Shown here in pieces: positions 25,770-35,064 of a stretch of 64,000 bases of DNA. This DNA is from Filifactor villosus (lineage in GTDB: Bacteria; Bacillota; Clostridia; Peptostreptococcales; Filifactoraceae). Where the stretch lies: contig NZ_JBHSHL010000051.1 of NCBI RefSeq assembly GCF_042652965.1, forward strand, positions 49,448-113,447, written 5' to 3'. Numbering within the stretch: position 1 is the stretch's first letter; the number at the start of each line of letters is the position of its first letter. The translations under genes and the position numbers were made by a program. Below the pieces are notes generated by a model. It was not told the origin of the DNA. It ran no database searches and worked only from the letters and a program-made list of their open reading frames with translations.

Positions 25770-28252
25770 TGAAGAATTTTACGGAAAAAGCAAATAGAGC
25801 CCTGGAACTTGCTTCCCAAAAGGCGGCGGAGATGGGACACAATTTCTTGGGGAGCGAGCACCTCCTGTACGGTCTGTTGGCAGAGAACACAGGTATAGCC
25901 TCCAAGGTCCTGAAGGAGTTCAATGTGTCTAAGGAGGCCCTGTCCAAGATGATTGAGCTGATGGACGGTCGCAACGACGAAAAGATTACGAGGGTGGAGG
26001 TGACTGCCAGGGTCAAAAATATCTTTGAATTGAGCAATGCCATCTCCAATCAGCTCGGTACAAACTATGTAGGAACCGAACACCTCCTGTTGTCCCTGAT
26101 ACATCAGAAGGATAATCTTGCGAATCGGATTCTTAGAGATATGGGTGTCAATACGAGCTATTTGAGAGAAGAAACGATGAGACAGATGCAGGGCATGGCT
26201 CCCTTAGGAACTTCGGAGCGACAAGAGGATGTTTCTCGTTCCAAGGACGAAACTCCCGTCATCGACGAGTACGGAGACGATCTGACCAAAAAGGCTTCGG
26301 AAAACCGTCTCGATCCTGTCATCGGAAGGGATAACGAGGTGGAGAGGATTATTCAGATCCTATCGAGAAGGACCAAGAATAATCCGGTCCTGATTGGAGA
26401 TCCGGGGGTTGGAAAAACTGCAATTATAGAAGGGTTGGCGCAGAGAGTCATCAACAAGGAAGTTCCAGAGACCCTTCTCGGAAAGAGGATCGTGACTTTG
26501 GAGATGGGATCCCTTGTCGCCGGTTCAAAGTACAGGGGAGAATTTGAGGAGAGGATCCAAAAGGTGGTGGAGGAGCTTAAAGAAAGCAACAATGTCATCC
26601 TCTTTATTGACGAGATCCATACCTTGGTAGGAGCAGGAGCGACAGAGGGTTCTCTCGATGCAGCCAATATTATGAAGCCGGCATTGGCTAGAGGTGAGGT
26701 TCAGGTAATCGGAGCGACAACAATTGATGAGTATCGCAAAAATATTGAGAAGGACAGTGCCTTGGAGAGACGTTTTCAAACAGTTATGGTCGAGGAGCCT
26801 ACGGTCGAAGATACGCTGGCGATCCTTAAGGGTCTCAGAGACAAGTACGAGGCCCATCATAAGGTCAAGATTACGGACGAAGCACTTGCGGCAGCTGTAA
26901 AGCTCTCCTCCAGGTATATTACGGACAGATTTTTGCCCGACAAGGCGATCGATCTGATCGATGAAGCGGCTTCCAAAGTGCGGTTGAGAAAAAGCACCCA
27001 CCCCGATGATGTGCGTGATAAAGAGAAGGAGTTGGAAAAACTCAAGAACGAAAAAGAAGAGGCGGTGGCCAACCAGGAGTTTGAGAAGGCTGCAAGATTG
27101 AGAGATACAGAAAAGCAGATCTACGAAGAACTTCAAGCTGAAAAAAGAGAATGGGAAAACAAGACGAAGATCAAAGAGGGCTTCGTTGTCGAAAATGACA
27201 TTGCTTCCATCGTTTCCGCCTGGACAAAGATCCCTGTGGACAAAATGCAGGAAACCGAGAGTGAGCGGCTCTTGAAACTTGAGAGCATCCTACACGAGAG
27301 GGTCATTGGGCAGGATGAAGCGGTAGTTGCCGTATCCAAGGCGATTCGACGTGCGAGAACGGGCATCAAGGATGCGAAAAAACCGATAGGTTCCTTTATC
27401 TTCCTGGGACCGACGGGAGTCGGAAAGACGGAACTCTCAAAGGCGTTGGCAGAGGCGATGTTCTCCAGTGAAGACGATATCATCCGTCTGGACATGAGCG
27501 AGTATATGGAAAAACACAGCGTTTCCAAACTGATAGGTTCTCCTCCGGGGTATGTGGGCTATGAAGAAGGAGGACAATTGACCGAAAAAATCAGAAGAAA
27601 GCCGTATTCGGTCATTCTCCTGGATGAGATCGAAAAAGCTCACCCCGATGTATTTAATATGCTGCTTCAGATTCTTGATGATGGAAGGTTGACCGACTCT
27701 CAGGGCAGGACCGTAGACTTTAAGAACACCGTCATTATTATGACTTCAAACCTTGGAGCTTCGGTCTCTACAAATACAAGGACCATGGGCTTCGATACGG
27801 GAGCAGCGGAGGAAGAGAAGGAGAAGAGCGAGTTCCAAAAAATGAAGGAAAAGGTGATGAAGGAGGTCAAACGTCACTTTAGACCCGAATTCATCAATCG
27901 TGTGGACGATATCATCGTCTTCCATGCACTGAGAGAAAAGGATATGGAGGCCATTGTCGGATTGCTGGTCAAAGATCTTCAATCCAGGCTCAGCGACAGA
28001 GACATCAAGATCAAAATTACTGCTCCTGCAATGAAACTCATTCAAGAAGAAGGCTTTGACAGGGAATACGGAGCAAGACCTTTGAAAAGGGCTTTGCAAA
28101 AACTGGTGGAAGATGAAATCTCCGACAGGATTTTAAGAGGGGAGATCACGGATCACAACACCGTAGACATTGTTAAAAAAGACGGAGGTCTTGACTTTAA
28201 GGTAATCTGTGATAAAGAACCGAGGGAGGAAAGAGAAGGAACTGAAAAATAG
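25766..28252 (+). CDS. clpC: ATP-dependent Clp protease ATPase subunit ClpC
   Basis: An 828-residue class-I Clp unfoldase that feeds arginine-phosphorylated and other substrates to ClpP. There is a double Clp-N domain (residues 1-145), AAA1 with P-loop GDPGVGKTA, a UVR-bearing middle domain (EEAVANQEFEKAARLRD) and AAA2 with GPTGVGKTE. The ClpP-docking loop is expected in AAA2. The start overlaps mcsB as ATGA, with two tandem ATG codons. It is the last gene of the CtsR operon; the next transcript is alaS under a T-box. Confidence 0.98.
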   Translation: MMKNFTEKANRALELASQKAAEMGHNFLGSEHLLYGLLAENTGIASKVLKEFNVSKEALSKMIELMDGRNDEKITRVEVTARVKNIFELSNAISNQLGTNYVGTEHLLLSLIHQKDNLANRILRDMGVNTSYLREETMRQMQGMAPLGTSERQEDVSRSKDETPVIDEYGDDLTKKASENRLDPVIGRDNEVERIIQILSRRTKNNPVLIGDPGVGKTAIIEGLAQRVINKEVPETLLGKRIVTLEMGSLVAGSKYRGEFEERIQKVVEELKESNNVILFIDEIHTLVGAGATEGSLDAANIMKPALARGEVQVIGATTIDEYRKNIEKDSALERRFQTVMVEEPTVEDTLAILKGLRDKYEAHHKVKITDEALAAAVKLSSRYITDRFLPDKAIDLIDEAASKVRLRKSTHPDDVRDKEKELEKLKNEKEEAVANQEFEKAARLRDTEKQIYEELQAEKREWENKTKIKEGFVVENDIASIVSAWTKIPVDKMQETESERLLKLESILHERVIGQDEAVVAVSKAIRRARTGIKDAKKPIGSFIFLGPTGVGKTELSKALAEAMFSSEDDIIRLDMSEYMEKHSVSKLIGSPPGYVGYEEGGQLTEKIRRKPYSVILLDEIEKAHPDVFNMLLQILDDGRLTDSQGRTVDFKNTVIIMTSNLGASVSTNTRTMGFDTGAAEEEKEKSEFQKMKEKVMKEVKRHFRPEFINRVDDIIVFHALREKDMEAIVGLLVKDLQSRLSDRDIKIKITAPAMKLIQEEGFDREYGARPLKRALQKLVEDEISDRILRGEITDHNTVDIVKKDGGLDFKVICDKEPREEREGTEK

Positions 28253-28254
28253 AG

Positions 28255-28283
28255 TTGACTTTTTCGACAACCTTTTCTATAAT
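28255..28283 (+). promoter_or_regulatory. Promoter of the alaS T-box transcript
   Basis: TTGACT at 28255-28260 and consensus TATAAT at 28278-28283, 17-bp spacer, starting just after the clpC stop. Confidence 0.85.
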
Positions 28284-28289
28284 GAAAAG

Positions 28290-28519
28290 AACAGTTCGTG
28301 GAAAAGAGTAAGTATTTTTGTCCGGAGGTAGTTCAGAGAGGAAGCGGTCGGTGGGAGCTTTCACCGAGGGCAAGGAGAAGCTGTCTTGGAGAACTTCTCG
28401 TAATGGAGAACGCGTGGAATGCGTTACACTTCCCCAAAGATATCTGCTTTTGATATAAAGTAAGGTGGTACCGCGATCAATATCGCCCTTATAACATTTT
28501 GTTATAGGGGCGTTTTTTA
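28290..28519 (+). promoter_or_regulatory. T-box leader, probable alanine specifier, controlling alaS
   Basis: The T-box core GGTGGTACCGCG lies at 28464-28475, followed by an intrinsic terminator at 28482-28519. In stem I the triplet GCT at 28380-28382 (context gagaaGCTgt) would serve as an alanine specifier, agreeing with alaS. Uncharged tRNA-Ala should favour the antiterminator. The specifier is read by eye, not from a computed fold. Confidence 0.92.
28482..28519 (+). terminator. T-box-controlled attenuator before alaS
   Basis: Stem formed by atcgcccttataac and gttataggggcg around attt, followed by six T; part of the T-box switch. Confidence 0.88.
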
Positions 28520-28594
28520 TACGCATATCCTTCGGTCCGCCTTGTTTTTATCTTGGAACGAAAAAATGATTGATAAAGAAAGGATGGAATACAA

Positions 28595-31240
28595 ATGGTA
28601 GAATTGAAGTTCAAAACGGTAAATGAAATTCGAAAGAGTTACTTGGATTTTTTTGAGAGCAAACAACACTATATTCATCCGAGCTTTCCGCTCGTACCGA
28701 TCAACGACAACAGTCTATTGCTTATCAATGCGGGCATGGCACCGCTCAAAAACTATTTTATGGGAGTGGAGAAGCCTCCCAAAAACAGAATGTCCACCTG
28801 TCAAAAGTGTATTCGTACCGGAGACATTGAAAATGTAGGGATGACGGCAAGACATGCAACCTTCTTTGAGATGCTCGGGAACTTCTCCTTCGGAGATTAC
28901 TTTAAGAACGAGGCCATCGAGTGGGCTTGGGAGTACGTGACCAAGGTCTTGGAGATTTCTCCCGAACATCTCTGGGTCACGATCTATGAAGAGGACGACG
29001 AGGCATTTGACATCTGGAAGGATAAGATTGGAGTAAGTCCCGAAAGGATTGTACGTCTGGGCAAGGCGGACAATTTCTGGGAGATAGGAAACGGAACCGG
29101 TCCCTGCGGACCCTGTTCGGAGATTTATATTGACCGTGGTCCGGAGTTCGGCTGTGATTGTGAAGACTGTAAGCCGGGCTGTGATTGTGACCGTTTTTTG
29201 GAGTTTTGGAATCTTGTATTCACACAGTTCAATCGTGAGCAGGACGGCAGCTTGACGCCTCTTCCAAAACCCAACATTGATACAGGAATGGGTTTGGAAC
29301 GGGTTGCTTGTATGTTGCAAGGGGTCGACAGTATCTTTGAGATCGATACCATGCAGGACATCATCCATAGGATTGAAGGGATTTTGGGAGTAAAGTACAA
29401 TGAAGACGAAAAGAATGATATAAGCATCCGTATCATCTGCGATCACATTCGTGCGGTAACTTTTTTGATTGCGGACGGGGTCATTCCTTCCAATGAAGGA
29501 AGAGGTTATGTGCTTCGAAGACTTCTTCGAAGGGGAGCAAGGCACGGGAAGCTCCTGGGTTATAAAAATCCCTTCTTATTTGAACTGATGAGCACCGTTG
29601 TCGACATCAACAGGGATTCCTATCCCGACTTGGAGGAGAAGAAAGACTATATCCGCAAGGTGATCAAGATCGAAGAAGAAAAGTTTGAAGAGACTATCTA
29701 CCAAGGTCTGGAACTGTTAAAGACCGATATGGAAGAGATGAAGGAGAAAGGTCTTACGGTGATGGAGCCTCACAAAGCCTTCCGTCTATATGATACCTTC
29801 GGTTTCCCCTTCGATCTTACAAAGGAGATTCTTGCAGAAGAAGGATATACGGTTGAAGAAGAAGGTTTCTTCAAGGAAATGCAGGAACAGAGAGAACGTG
29901 CGAGGAGTGCTCGTAAGGAGAGCGACAACGAAGGATGGAAGAGCGACGAGATCAATCTGGACATCAAGGAGACGGAGTTTGACGGCTATGCCAGCTACAA
30001 TGTCGAAGCACAGATCCTGAGCATCCTCAAGGACGATACGGTTGTAAAGACGGCGAGCAACGGAGACGAGGTCATTTTCATCTTGAACAGAACTCCTTTC
30101 TATGCGGAGAGCGGAGGTCAGGTAGGAGACGAGGGGGAACTTAAGGGAAACCACGGAAAGGTTCTTGTCACCCAGACGAAAAAAGGGCATAACGGTCTTA
30201 TCATGCACTTTGGAAAAGTGGTGGAGGGCAGTGTGAGCGAAGGCGAGAGCCTTGTCGCTGAGATTAATGTTTCAAGACGTGAAGAGACCATGAGAAACCA
30301 CTCGGCGACCCATCTTTTGCACAAAGCGCTCCGAACCGTTCTCGGCAATCACGTTACACAGGCGGGCTCTCTGGTAACTCCGGACAGGCTGAGATTCGAC
30401 TTTACCCATTTTGAGGCGATGACGCCACAGGAGCTGGAACAGACCGAGAAGATGGTTAACAAGGCGATCTACTCTTACCTGGATGTAACCTGTAGAGAAA
30501 TGAGCATTGACGAAGCGAAACAAAAAGGAGCTATGGCTTTGTTCGGAGAGAAGTACGGAGATTGGGTTCGTGTCGTATCCATGGGAGATTTTTCCATAGA
30601 ACTCTGTGGAGGAACACATGTCCAGAACACCTCGGAGATCGGTATCTTCAAAATCGTTTCGGAATCGGGGGTTGCATCCGGAGTAAGAAGGATCGAGGCG
30701 ATCACGGGTCTTAAAGTCTATGAGCTTCTGAAGACGAAGGAAGCTCTGATTGCTCAGGTATCCTCTCAGCTGAAGACGAAGGAAGAAAATCTTGCCGAAA
30801 GACTGGAAAGTCAGTTGAATGAGTTTAAGGAAGCCAAGAGAGAGATCAACCAACTCAAGTCCAAGATTATGAAAGACAATATGGGAGAGATCCTCTCAAA
30901 CAAAGAGGCGGTGGGAGAACTTCAATTGTTGACCTATGCGTTTGAAGATATGGAGTCTGAGGATATGCGAAACATAGCGGAGTCCCTGACCGATAAGGAG
31001 GCTGATCTGGTCGCGGTCTTTGCGGCACCCAAAGATGATAAGGTGAACTTTGTTGCGATGGCAGGCAAGAAGGCGGTGGAGACGGGAGCTCACTGCGGAA
31101 ACCTTCTTCGTGAAGTCGCCAAGATAGCAAAAGGCGGCGGAGGCGGAAAGGCCAATATGGCTCAAGCCGGAGGAAAGGACGTATCCAAGGTTCAAGAGGC
31201 ACTTGCGGTTGCAAAAGAAACCTTGCTGAAACAGTTGTAG
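28595..31240 (+). CDS. alaS: Alanyl-tRNA synthetase
   Basis: An 881-residue class-II synthetase of normal length. The catalytic domain opens with EIRKSYLDFFESKQHYIHPS and includes the motif-2 region TCQKCIRTGDIENVGMTARH. The editing domain has the zinc-binding HSATHLLHKAL and later CGGTHVQNT elements. The C-terminal C-Ala domain ends with the glycine-rich AKGGGGGKANMAQAGGKD. A cysteine-rich insert (CDCEDCKPGCDCDRF, about residues 187-200) is a known variable feature. It charges tRNA-Ala and clears mischarged Ser and Gly. It is regulated by the T-box upstream and followed by a terminator. Confidence 0.98.
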   Translation: MVELKFKTVNEIRKSYLDFFESKQHYIHPSFPLVPINDNSLLLINAGMAPLKNYFMGVEKPPKNRMSTCQKCIRTGDIENVGMTARHATFFEMLGNFSFGDYFKNEAIEWAWEYVTKVLEISPEHLWVTIYEEDDEAFDIWKDKIGVSPERIVRLGKADNFWEIGNGTGPCGPCSEIYIDRGPEFGCDCEDCKPGCDCDRFLEFWNLVFTQFNREQDGSLTPLPKPNIDTGMGLERVACMLQGVDSIFEIDTMQDIIHRIEGILGVKYNEDEKNDISIRIICDHIRAVTFLIADGVIPSNEGRGYVLRRLLRRGARHGKLLGYKNPFLFELMSTVVDINRDSYPDLEEKKDYIRKVIKIEEEKFEETIYQGLELLKTDMEEMKEKGLTVMEPHKAFRLYDTFGFPFDLTKEILAEEGYTVEEEGFFKEMQEQRERARSARKESDNEGWKSDEINLDIKETEFDGYASYNVEAQILSILKDDTVVKTASNGDEVIFILNRTPFYAESGGQVGDEGELKGNHGKVLVTQTKKGHNGLIMHFGKVVEGSVSEGESLVAEINVSRREETMRNHSATHLLHKALRTVLGNHVTQAGSLVTPDRLRFDFTHFEAMTPQELEQTEKMVNKAIYSYLDVTCREMSIDEAKQKGAMALFGEKYGDWVRVVSMGDFSIELCGGTHVQNTSEIGIFKIVSESGVASGVRRIEAITGLKVYELLKTKEALIAQVSSQLKTKEENLAERLESQLNEFKEAKREINQLKSKIMKDNMGEILSNKEAVGELQLLTYAFEDMESEDMRNIAESLTDKEADLVAVFAAPKDDKVNFVAMAGKKAVETGAHCGNLLREVAKIAKGGGGGKANMAQAGGKDVSKVQEALAVAKETLLKQL

Positions 31241-31260
31241 ACGATAGAAGAGAGCAAATA

Positions 31261-31290
31261 AGGGGAGGGCGATCAGCCTTCCTCTTTTTT
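31261..31290 (+). terminator. Intrinsic terminator after alaS
   Basis: Ten-base stem aggggagggc / gccttcctct (with G-U pairs) around a gatca loop, followed by six T. Confidence 0.85.
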
Positions 31291-31382
31291 GTGGAATATC
31301 GAGAGGGATACAGACTATCGGTATTGTGATTTGAAGTAGGTGTCAATATCCCTTATTCTAAAAGCGATGAAACAAACTTTTA

Positions 31383-31495
31383 TACTATTCTTGTTTTGAA
31401 TTGTGGATATAACTAATCTTGTGATCCATAGAAGATAGAACGATGTTTCGTGGTTTGAAAAATAGATATATCCATACTTCTATTGAAAAATAGTA
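31383..31495 (+). mobile_element. Family-A MITE, TSD TTA
   Basis: A 113-bp copy beginning TACTATTCTTG and ending TGAAAAATAGTA, flanked by TTA at 31380-31382 and TTA at 31496-31498. The interior carries the same blocks (ggatataac, gatccatagaaga, aatagatatatcc) as other copies. Confidence 0.85.
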
Positions 31496-31580
31496 TTATA
31501 CGAAGGATGAAACTTTTGGAAATATTGATATGACAGACTTTTGTATTTTATAAAACCGGAGGAAAATCAGAAACCTGCCT
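31496..31580 (+). repeat. Dispersed repeat family C, copy 3 (partial)
   Basis: The blocks tatacgaaggatgaaacttt, gatatgacagacttttg and attttataaaaccgg follow directly after the MITE. The family-C start is missing, as if the MITE had inserted in or beside it. Confidence 0.55.
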
Positions 31581-31643
31581 TGGTACGATGTTTCCTTAGC
31601 TGAAAAATAGATATAACCACACTTTGATCGGGCATAGTATAAG

Positions 31644-31679
31644 CAAAAAAATACCCTGTCCGCCATTTTGCGAACAAGG
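31644..31679 (-). terminator. Intrinsic terminator after hemW
   Basis: On the minus strand the nine-base stem cttgttcgc / gcggacagg (with G-U pairs) around aaaatg is followed by gta and a run of T, directly after the hemW stop. Confidence 0.8.
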
Positions 31680-32819
31680 CTATAATAAGAGTTCCAGAAA
31701 TACTTGATTGCTGATCTCGATCCCCTTTTGGGTCAGAGCGATGATCTCCCGATCGTTTCGGATGATGAGATTTCTCTTTTCCAGAGAATCTAAAGTTGAG
31801 TAGAAGCTGTCCGTAATAAATTCGTGGAACTTCTCTCTCAAAAAATCGAGGGAAAGGCCTTCATTCAACCTCATACCCAAAAAGATCGTCTCTTCAAAGA
31901 CTTCTTCCTTGGAGAGAGGCTCAATCTTGTGCAGGGCTTCGGGCGTCCAACGAAGAGAGGTCAAAAATTCGTCGAGAACATCGGTGCTTGTATATCTCCT
32001 GTTCTCCAAAAAGGAGGCGGAGGAGATCCCCAGACCGAGGTATTCGCTCCTGTCCCAGTACCTTTTATTGTGAATACACTCGTAACCGGGTTTGGAGAAG
32101 TTTGAGATCTCGTACTGGACAAAACCGTTTCTCTTCAAATAATGGATGGTCCTGCGGTACATATCGACATACTCATCTTCCGAGGGAAGAACGAGTTTCT
32201 TCTCGTCGATCCACCTCTTCATCAAGGTGTTCTCCTCTACGATCAGGCTGTAGAGAGAGAGGTGGGAGGGAGAGAGAGCGACGACCTTCTCCAGGGAGGA
32301 TAGGTGGTGCTCGATGGATTGTTTTGGCAGAGCAAACATCAGATCGACGTTGATATTCGAGAATCCCGCCTTCCCTGCGGCCTCATAGGAACGTAGGAAG
32401 GTTTCGTAATCGTGTGTGCGTCGAAGTAAGGTGAGTTCTTCCTCACGGGTACTTTGAAGGCCGAAGCTGATCCGATTTACGCCGTAAGATCTCATAATAT
32501 TCAGTTTTTCAATATCGGTAGAGTCGGGATTACATTCGACGGAAAATTCAAGCTCATCGGAGAGCCTTAATTTCGAGATCCGTTCGAGCAGGCGTTTCAG
32601 ATCCTGTGTTTCCAAAATGCTCGGAGTTCCCCCTCCGATGAAGACCGTCGATACACCCTTGTCGGAGATATACTCATCCCAAAGGTCGATCTCTTTTATA
32701 AGGGAATCGATGTAAGCCCTCTGCACCTCGACCGGTTTTGCAAACGATGTGAAGTCGCAGTAGGAACATTTCCTCCTGCAAAAGGGGATGTGTATATACA
32801 AAGAAATCGGTTTATTCAT
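31680..32819 (-). CDS. hemW: Radical SAM protein HemW (coproporphyrinogen-III-oxidase-like)
   Basis: A 379-residue radical-SAM protein. The cluster motif CRRKCSYCDF follows ISLYIHIPF, and GGGTPSIL and the FSVECNPDS strand follow as in HemW. HemW is proposed to be a heme chaperone and is often misannotated as oxygen-independent HemN; the Cys pattern and short length favour HemW. I chose the ATG at 32819, where IHIPFCRRK-type proteins normally begin. The SD there is weak (agaggg) and an upstream ATG at 32891 would add 24 unlikely residues. In many Bacillota hemW precedes hrcA; here it stands alone on the opposite strand. Confidence 0.93.
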   Translation of the reverse strand: MNKPISLYIHIPFCRRKCSYCDFTSFAKPVEVQRAYIDSLIKEIDLWDEYISDKGVSTVFIGGGTPSILETQDLKRLLERISKLRLSDELEFSVECNPDSTDIEKLNIMRSYGVNRISFGLQSTREEELTLLRRTHDYETFLRSYEAAGKAGFSNINVDLMFALPKQSIEHHLSSLEKVVALSPSHLSLYSLIVEENTLMKRWIDEKKLVLPSEDEYVDMYRRTIHYLKRNGFVQYEISNFSKPGYECIHNKRYWDRSEYLGLGISSASFLENRRYTSTDVLDEFLTSLRWTPEALHKIEPLSKEEVFEETIFLGMRLNEGLSLDFLREKFHEFITDSFYSTLDSLEKRNLIIRNDREIIALTQKGIEISNQVFLELLL

Positions 32820-33238
32820 ATCAAACCCTCTGTCATCATCTAAACAGTGTGTCCATCCACCTTGCCCTGATACTTCAGGGTTCTTTGTCAAACAAATGTG
32901 GAAAAAGATAAAAAATACTTTTATACTTTAGCTTTTTTGATACAAAAAATCAAGGTATTTCTTTCAAAAAATTTACAAAAAAGAAGAAGGGTATGTTTTA
33001 ACAGCTTTGAAAAACTCTAAACGTGCATATTTTGAGCTTCTTGAAGAAAGTCCCTTCAAATGTTAAGATTTTATTACAGGGCAAAAGCTTCCTCAGCCGG
33101 CTGCAATCAAGCTCAAAAATCATTCTAAAATCACTGTATGTGAATACTGAATTTCTCGAAAGCATTGATCTGAAAAGACATTATTTCTTGTAACTTCATA
33201 GGAAAATCAAGATTTCATATGTACAGGGTATCGTCTTA

Positions 33239-33349
33239 TACTACTATTCTTTTGAATAGTGGATATAAACAATCTGTGAGCCATAGAAGACAACATAGTT
33301 TTTCGTCATCGAAAAATAGATATATCCACATTTCTATTGAAAAATAGTA
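33239..33349 (+). mobile_element. Family-A MITE, near-consensus copy, TSD TTA
   Basis: A 111-bp copy starting TACTACTATTCTTTTGAATA and ending TGAAAAATAGTA, with TTA at 33236-33238 and TTA at 33350-33352. It differs from the copy at 16762 by only a couple of bases, suggesting recent spread. Confidence 0.9.
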
Positions 33350-33446
33350 TTACAGGTAAGAAAATGACAGGTTCGTAATATGGCCTCCGGAGGACTCACG
33401 AAGATCGTCGATCAAAGCCCTGTGTCCAGTATGGTTTATAGAAGAG

Positions 33447-33478
33447 ATACCCTGTGTAAACAATGTAATACAGGGTAT
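33447..33478. promoter_or_regulatory. Inverted repeat upstream of the rhodanese gene
   Basis: ATACCCTGT and ACAGGGTAT are perfect 9-bp arms separated by 14 bp, ending 40 bp before the start of the rhodanese gene. It could be an operator or an mRNA hairpin. It resembles, but does not match, the ATACCCC-type sites of CsoR/CstR repressors that often control rhodanese genes. Confidence 0.5.
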
Positions 33479-33518
33479 AGGATACATAGATAAGAAATTT
33501 TACAAGGAGGTAAAGCGG

Positions 33519-33833
33519 ATGTTTTTGTTTGGCAAAAAATTTTCTATGAAGGACTTGCAACAGATTATGGAAGAAAAAAAGGTAAAGGTCATAGACGTTA
33601 GAACGAAGCAGGAGTATGAGGAAGGACATATCGAAGGGGCGGTTAATATTCCTATGGATAAGATCGAGGATACTTTTGAAGAACTCTTTCCCAAAAAGGA
33701 GGAGGACTACTACTTCTATTGTCATTCGGGGGCGAGAAGCGCGATGGTATCAAATTACTTGAAGAGCATGGGGTATAGCAATTGTCACAACGTGGGCAGC
33801 TTTCTTCGATGGAAGGGAAGGATCGAAAAATAA
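33519..33833 (+). CDS. Single-domain rhodanese-like protein
   Basis: A 104-residue single rhodanese domain. VKVIDVRTKQEYEEGHIEGA and NIPMDKIED lead to the active-site loop CHSGARS, whose Cys would carry the persulfide, so it should be catalytically competent. Such proteins move sulfane sulfur from thiosulfate or persulfides to acceptors in the cytoplasm. SD aaggaggt precedes the ATG. It is probably monocistronic and has a palindrome in its leader. A sulfur-amino-acid lyase elsewhere in the window could supply sulfide, but there is no direct link. Confidence 0.92.
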   Translation: MFLFGKKFSMKDLQQIMEEKKVKVIDVRTKQEYEEGHIEGAVNIPMDKIEDTFEELFPKKEEDYYFYCHSGARSAMVSNYLKSMGYSNCHNVGSFLRWKGRIEK

Positions 33834-33996
33834 AAGGAGCTCGATCAAGTTCTTTGAGATCCAAAAAGAGAAAGGAATACCGGAATGTGTCTGAAAAGGA
33901 AGCACACCCATCCTTTGCCTTTGACTTTGACTATGTTTAATACTACTACCCGTTTAAATTTGAACAATTCGAAATTCAGTAAAGGAGGAGGCATCG

Positions 33997-34404
33997 TTGT
34001 ATCTGAAAGCGTTAAGGATCGCGTACAGGGCCCACAGGGGTCAAAAAGATAAGGCGGGCAAACCCTATATTTTTCATCCTATCCGAGTTTCTCTGGGAGT
34101 AAAGAATAGAGAAGCCAAGATCGTTGCACTGTTGCACGATGTGATTGAAGACAGCGAGATTACAATGGAGGAACTCTATTTTTTGAACGATAGGCAGAAA
34201 CAGGCCCTTCTACTTTTGACACATAAAGAGGAAGAAGACTATTTTGACTATATTCAGAGAATAAAGAACGATGAAATCGCAAGGCAGGTTAAGGTAAGTG
34301 ACTTGAGACACAATGCCGACTTGACCAGATTGCATACTGTCACGGAAAGAGACAGAAAAAGAAGGCGGAAGTATCTTAAAGCGCTATCAATGCTGGAGCA
34401 ATAA
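33997..34404 (+). CDS. Small HD-domain hydrolase, SpoT/MESH1-like
   Basis: A 135-residue HD-superfamily protein resembling the hydrolase half of Rel/SpoT proteins or the stand-alone (p)ppGpp hydrolases. AYRAHRGQKDKAGKPYIFHP supplies the first His, ALLHDVIEDS the HD pair and KVSDLRHNADL the last metal-binding Asp region. There is no synthetase domain. Alarmone hydrolysis is the likeliest role, but related HD proteins act on other nucleotides. The start is TTG at 33997 after AAAGGAGGAG. Confidence 0.82.
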   Translation: MYLKALRIAYRAHRGQKDKAGKPYIFHPIRVSLGVKNREAKIVALLHDVIEDSEITMEELYFLNDRQKQALLLLTHKEEEDYFDYIQRIKNDEIARQVKVSDLRHNADLTRLHTVTERDRKRRRKYLKALSMLEQ

Positions 34405-34719
34405 GAAAGTGCTTTTCAATATGTGAATATGGAATGAGACCCGCAATCAAGCCGTCATTTCAATGTTAAGATCAAAGTCGGTTGCCGGAGCTCATAAATT
34501 TTTCCCACAGAAACGTTGTTTTAGTTGAAATGTGTTTGGATATCAATATAGTAGGCGTAAGGCGGGAGCGTGAAACAAAGAGAAGTCCTTTTTCGTTAAG
34601 AAGGGGACTTACACGCGGGAAGAAACCATATCCTCTATGTTGAAGGGAGAGCTTATCCGGCTGATGCCGACAGTCCTAGGTGTAACATTATGTTTTGCAA
34701 TGAAGGGAGAGACGGGAGA
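34405..34719. other. Intergenic region with a possible structured leader
   Basis: About 315 bp. At 34568-34616 GCGTG pairs with CACGC and encloses AAGTCC / GGGGACTT, forming an extended hairpin, and ccggctgatgccgacag at about 34657 can form another stem. I could not match it to a known riboswitch, so it is only a candidate leader for the downstream membrane protein. Confidence 0.4.
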
Positions 34720-35064
34720 ATGAAAGGACTTTTTTCAAGAGTGGTTATTTATGCGATTATCTTGTTTATTATTTCGGAACTTATGTCCGGAGTCGAGGTT
34801 GGAGGAATCGGATCGGCCTTGTTCGGAGGATTGATTTTAGCTGTTTTGAACACTTTGGTGAAACCGTTACTGCAAATTATTTCGCTACCGATAACGGTTT
34901 TGACCCTGGGGTTATTTTCTTTGGTTGTGAATGGGATTGTGTTTGCACTTGCGGCTGTATTGACACCGAATTTCACAGTGGCAGGTTTAGGTTCGGCAAT
35001 TTTGGCATCCATTTTGTTTACGATTTTAAACGTTATGTTCAGTACAACCATGATGGACAGATAG
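34720..35064 (+). CDS. YvlD/phage-holin-4-like small membrane protein
   Basis: A 114-residue protein that is mostly membrane: about four hydrophobic segments separated by short turns. GGLILAVLNTLVKPLLQIIS and LPITVLTLGLFSLVVNGIVF are the typical pattern of the YvlD (holin 4 superfamily) group. Members are widespread in Bacillota; their role is unclear and they are not shown to be phage lysis proteins here. The ATG at 34720 follows a GGGAGA-type SD; an upstream ATG at 34690 would add ten polar residues ahead of the first membrane segment. Confidence 0.85.
   Translation: MKGLFSRVVIYAIILFIISELMSGVEVGGIGSALFGGLILAVLNTLVKPLLQIISLPITVLTLGLFSLVVNGIVFALAAVLTPNFTVAGLGSAILASILFTILNVMFSTTMMDR

Larger units (their letters stand above)
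32820..33518. other. Intergenic region upstream of hemW and the rhodanese gene
   Basis: About 700 bp between divergent genes. It contains a near-consensus family-A MITE (33239-33349) and a 9-bp inverted repeat at 33447-33478. I found no gene and could not pin down the hemW promoter. Confidence 0.6.

Noticed and set aside
30118..30853. Frames opposite to alaS
   Set aside because: Antisense shadows of a confidently identified synthetase.
34541..34719. tmRNA, SRP RNA, RNase P RNA or a named riboswitch
   Set aside because: The sequence lacks the conserved cores that I would expect for each of these; kept only as an unassigned candidate leader.
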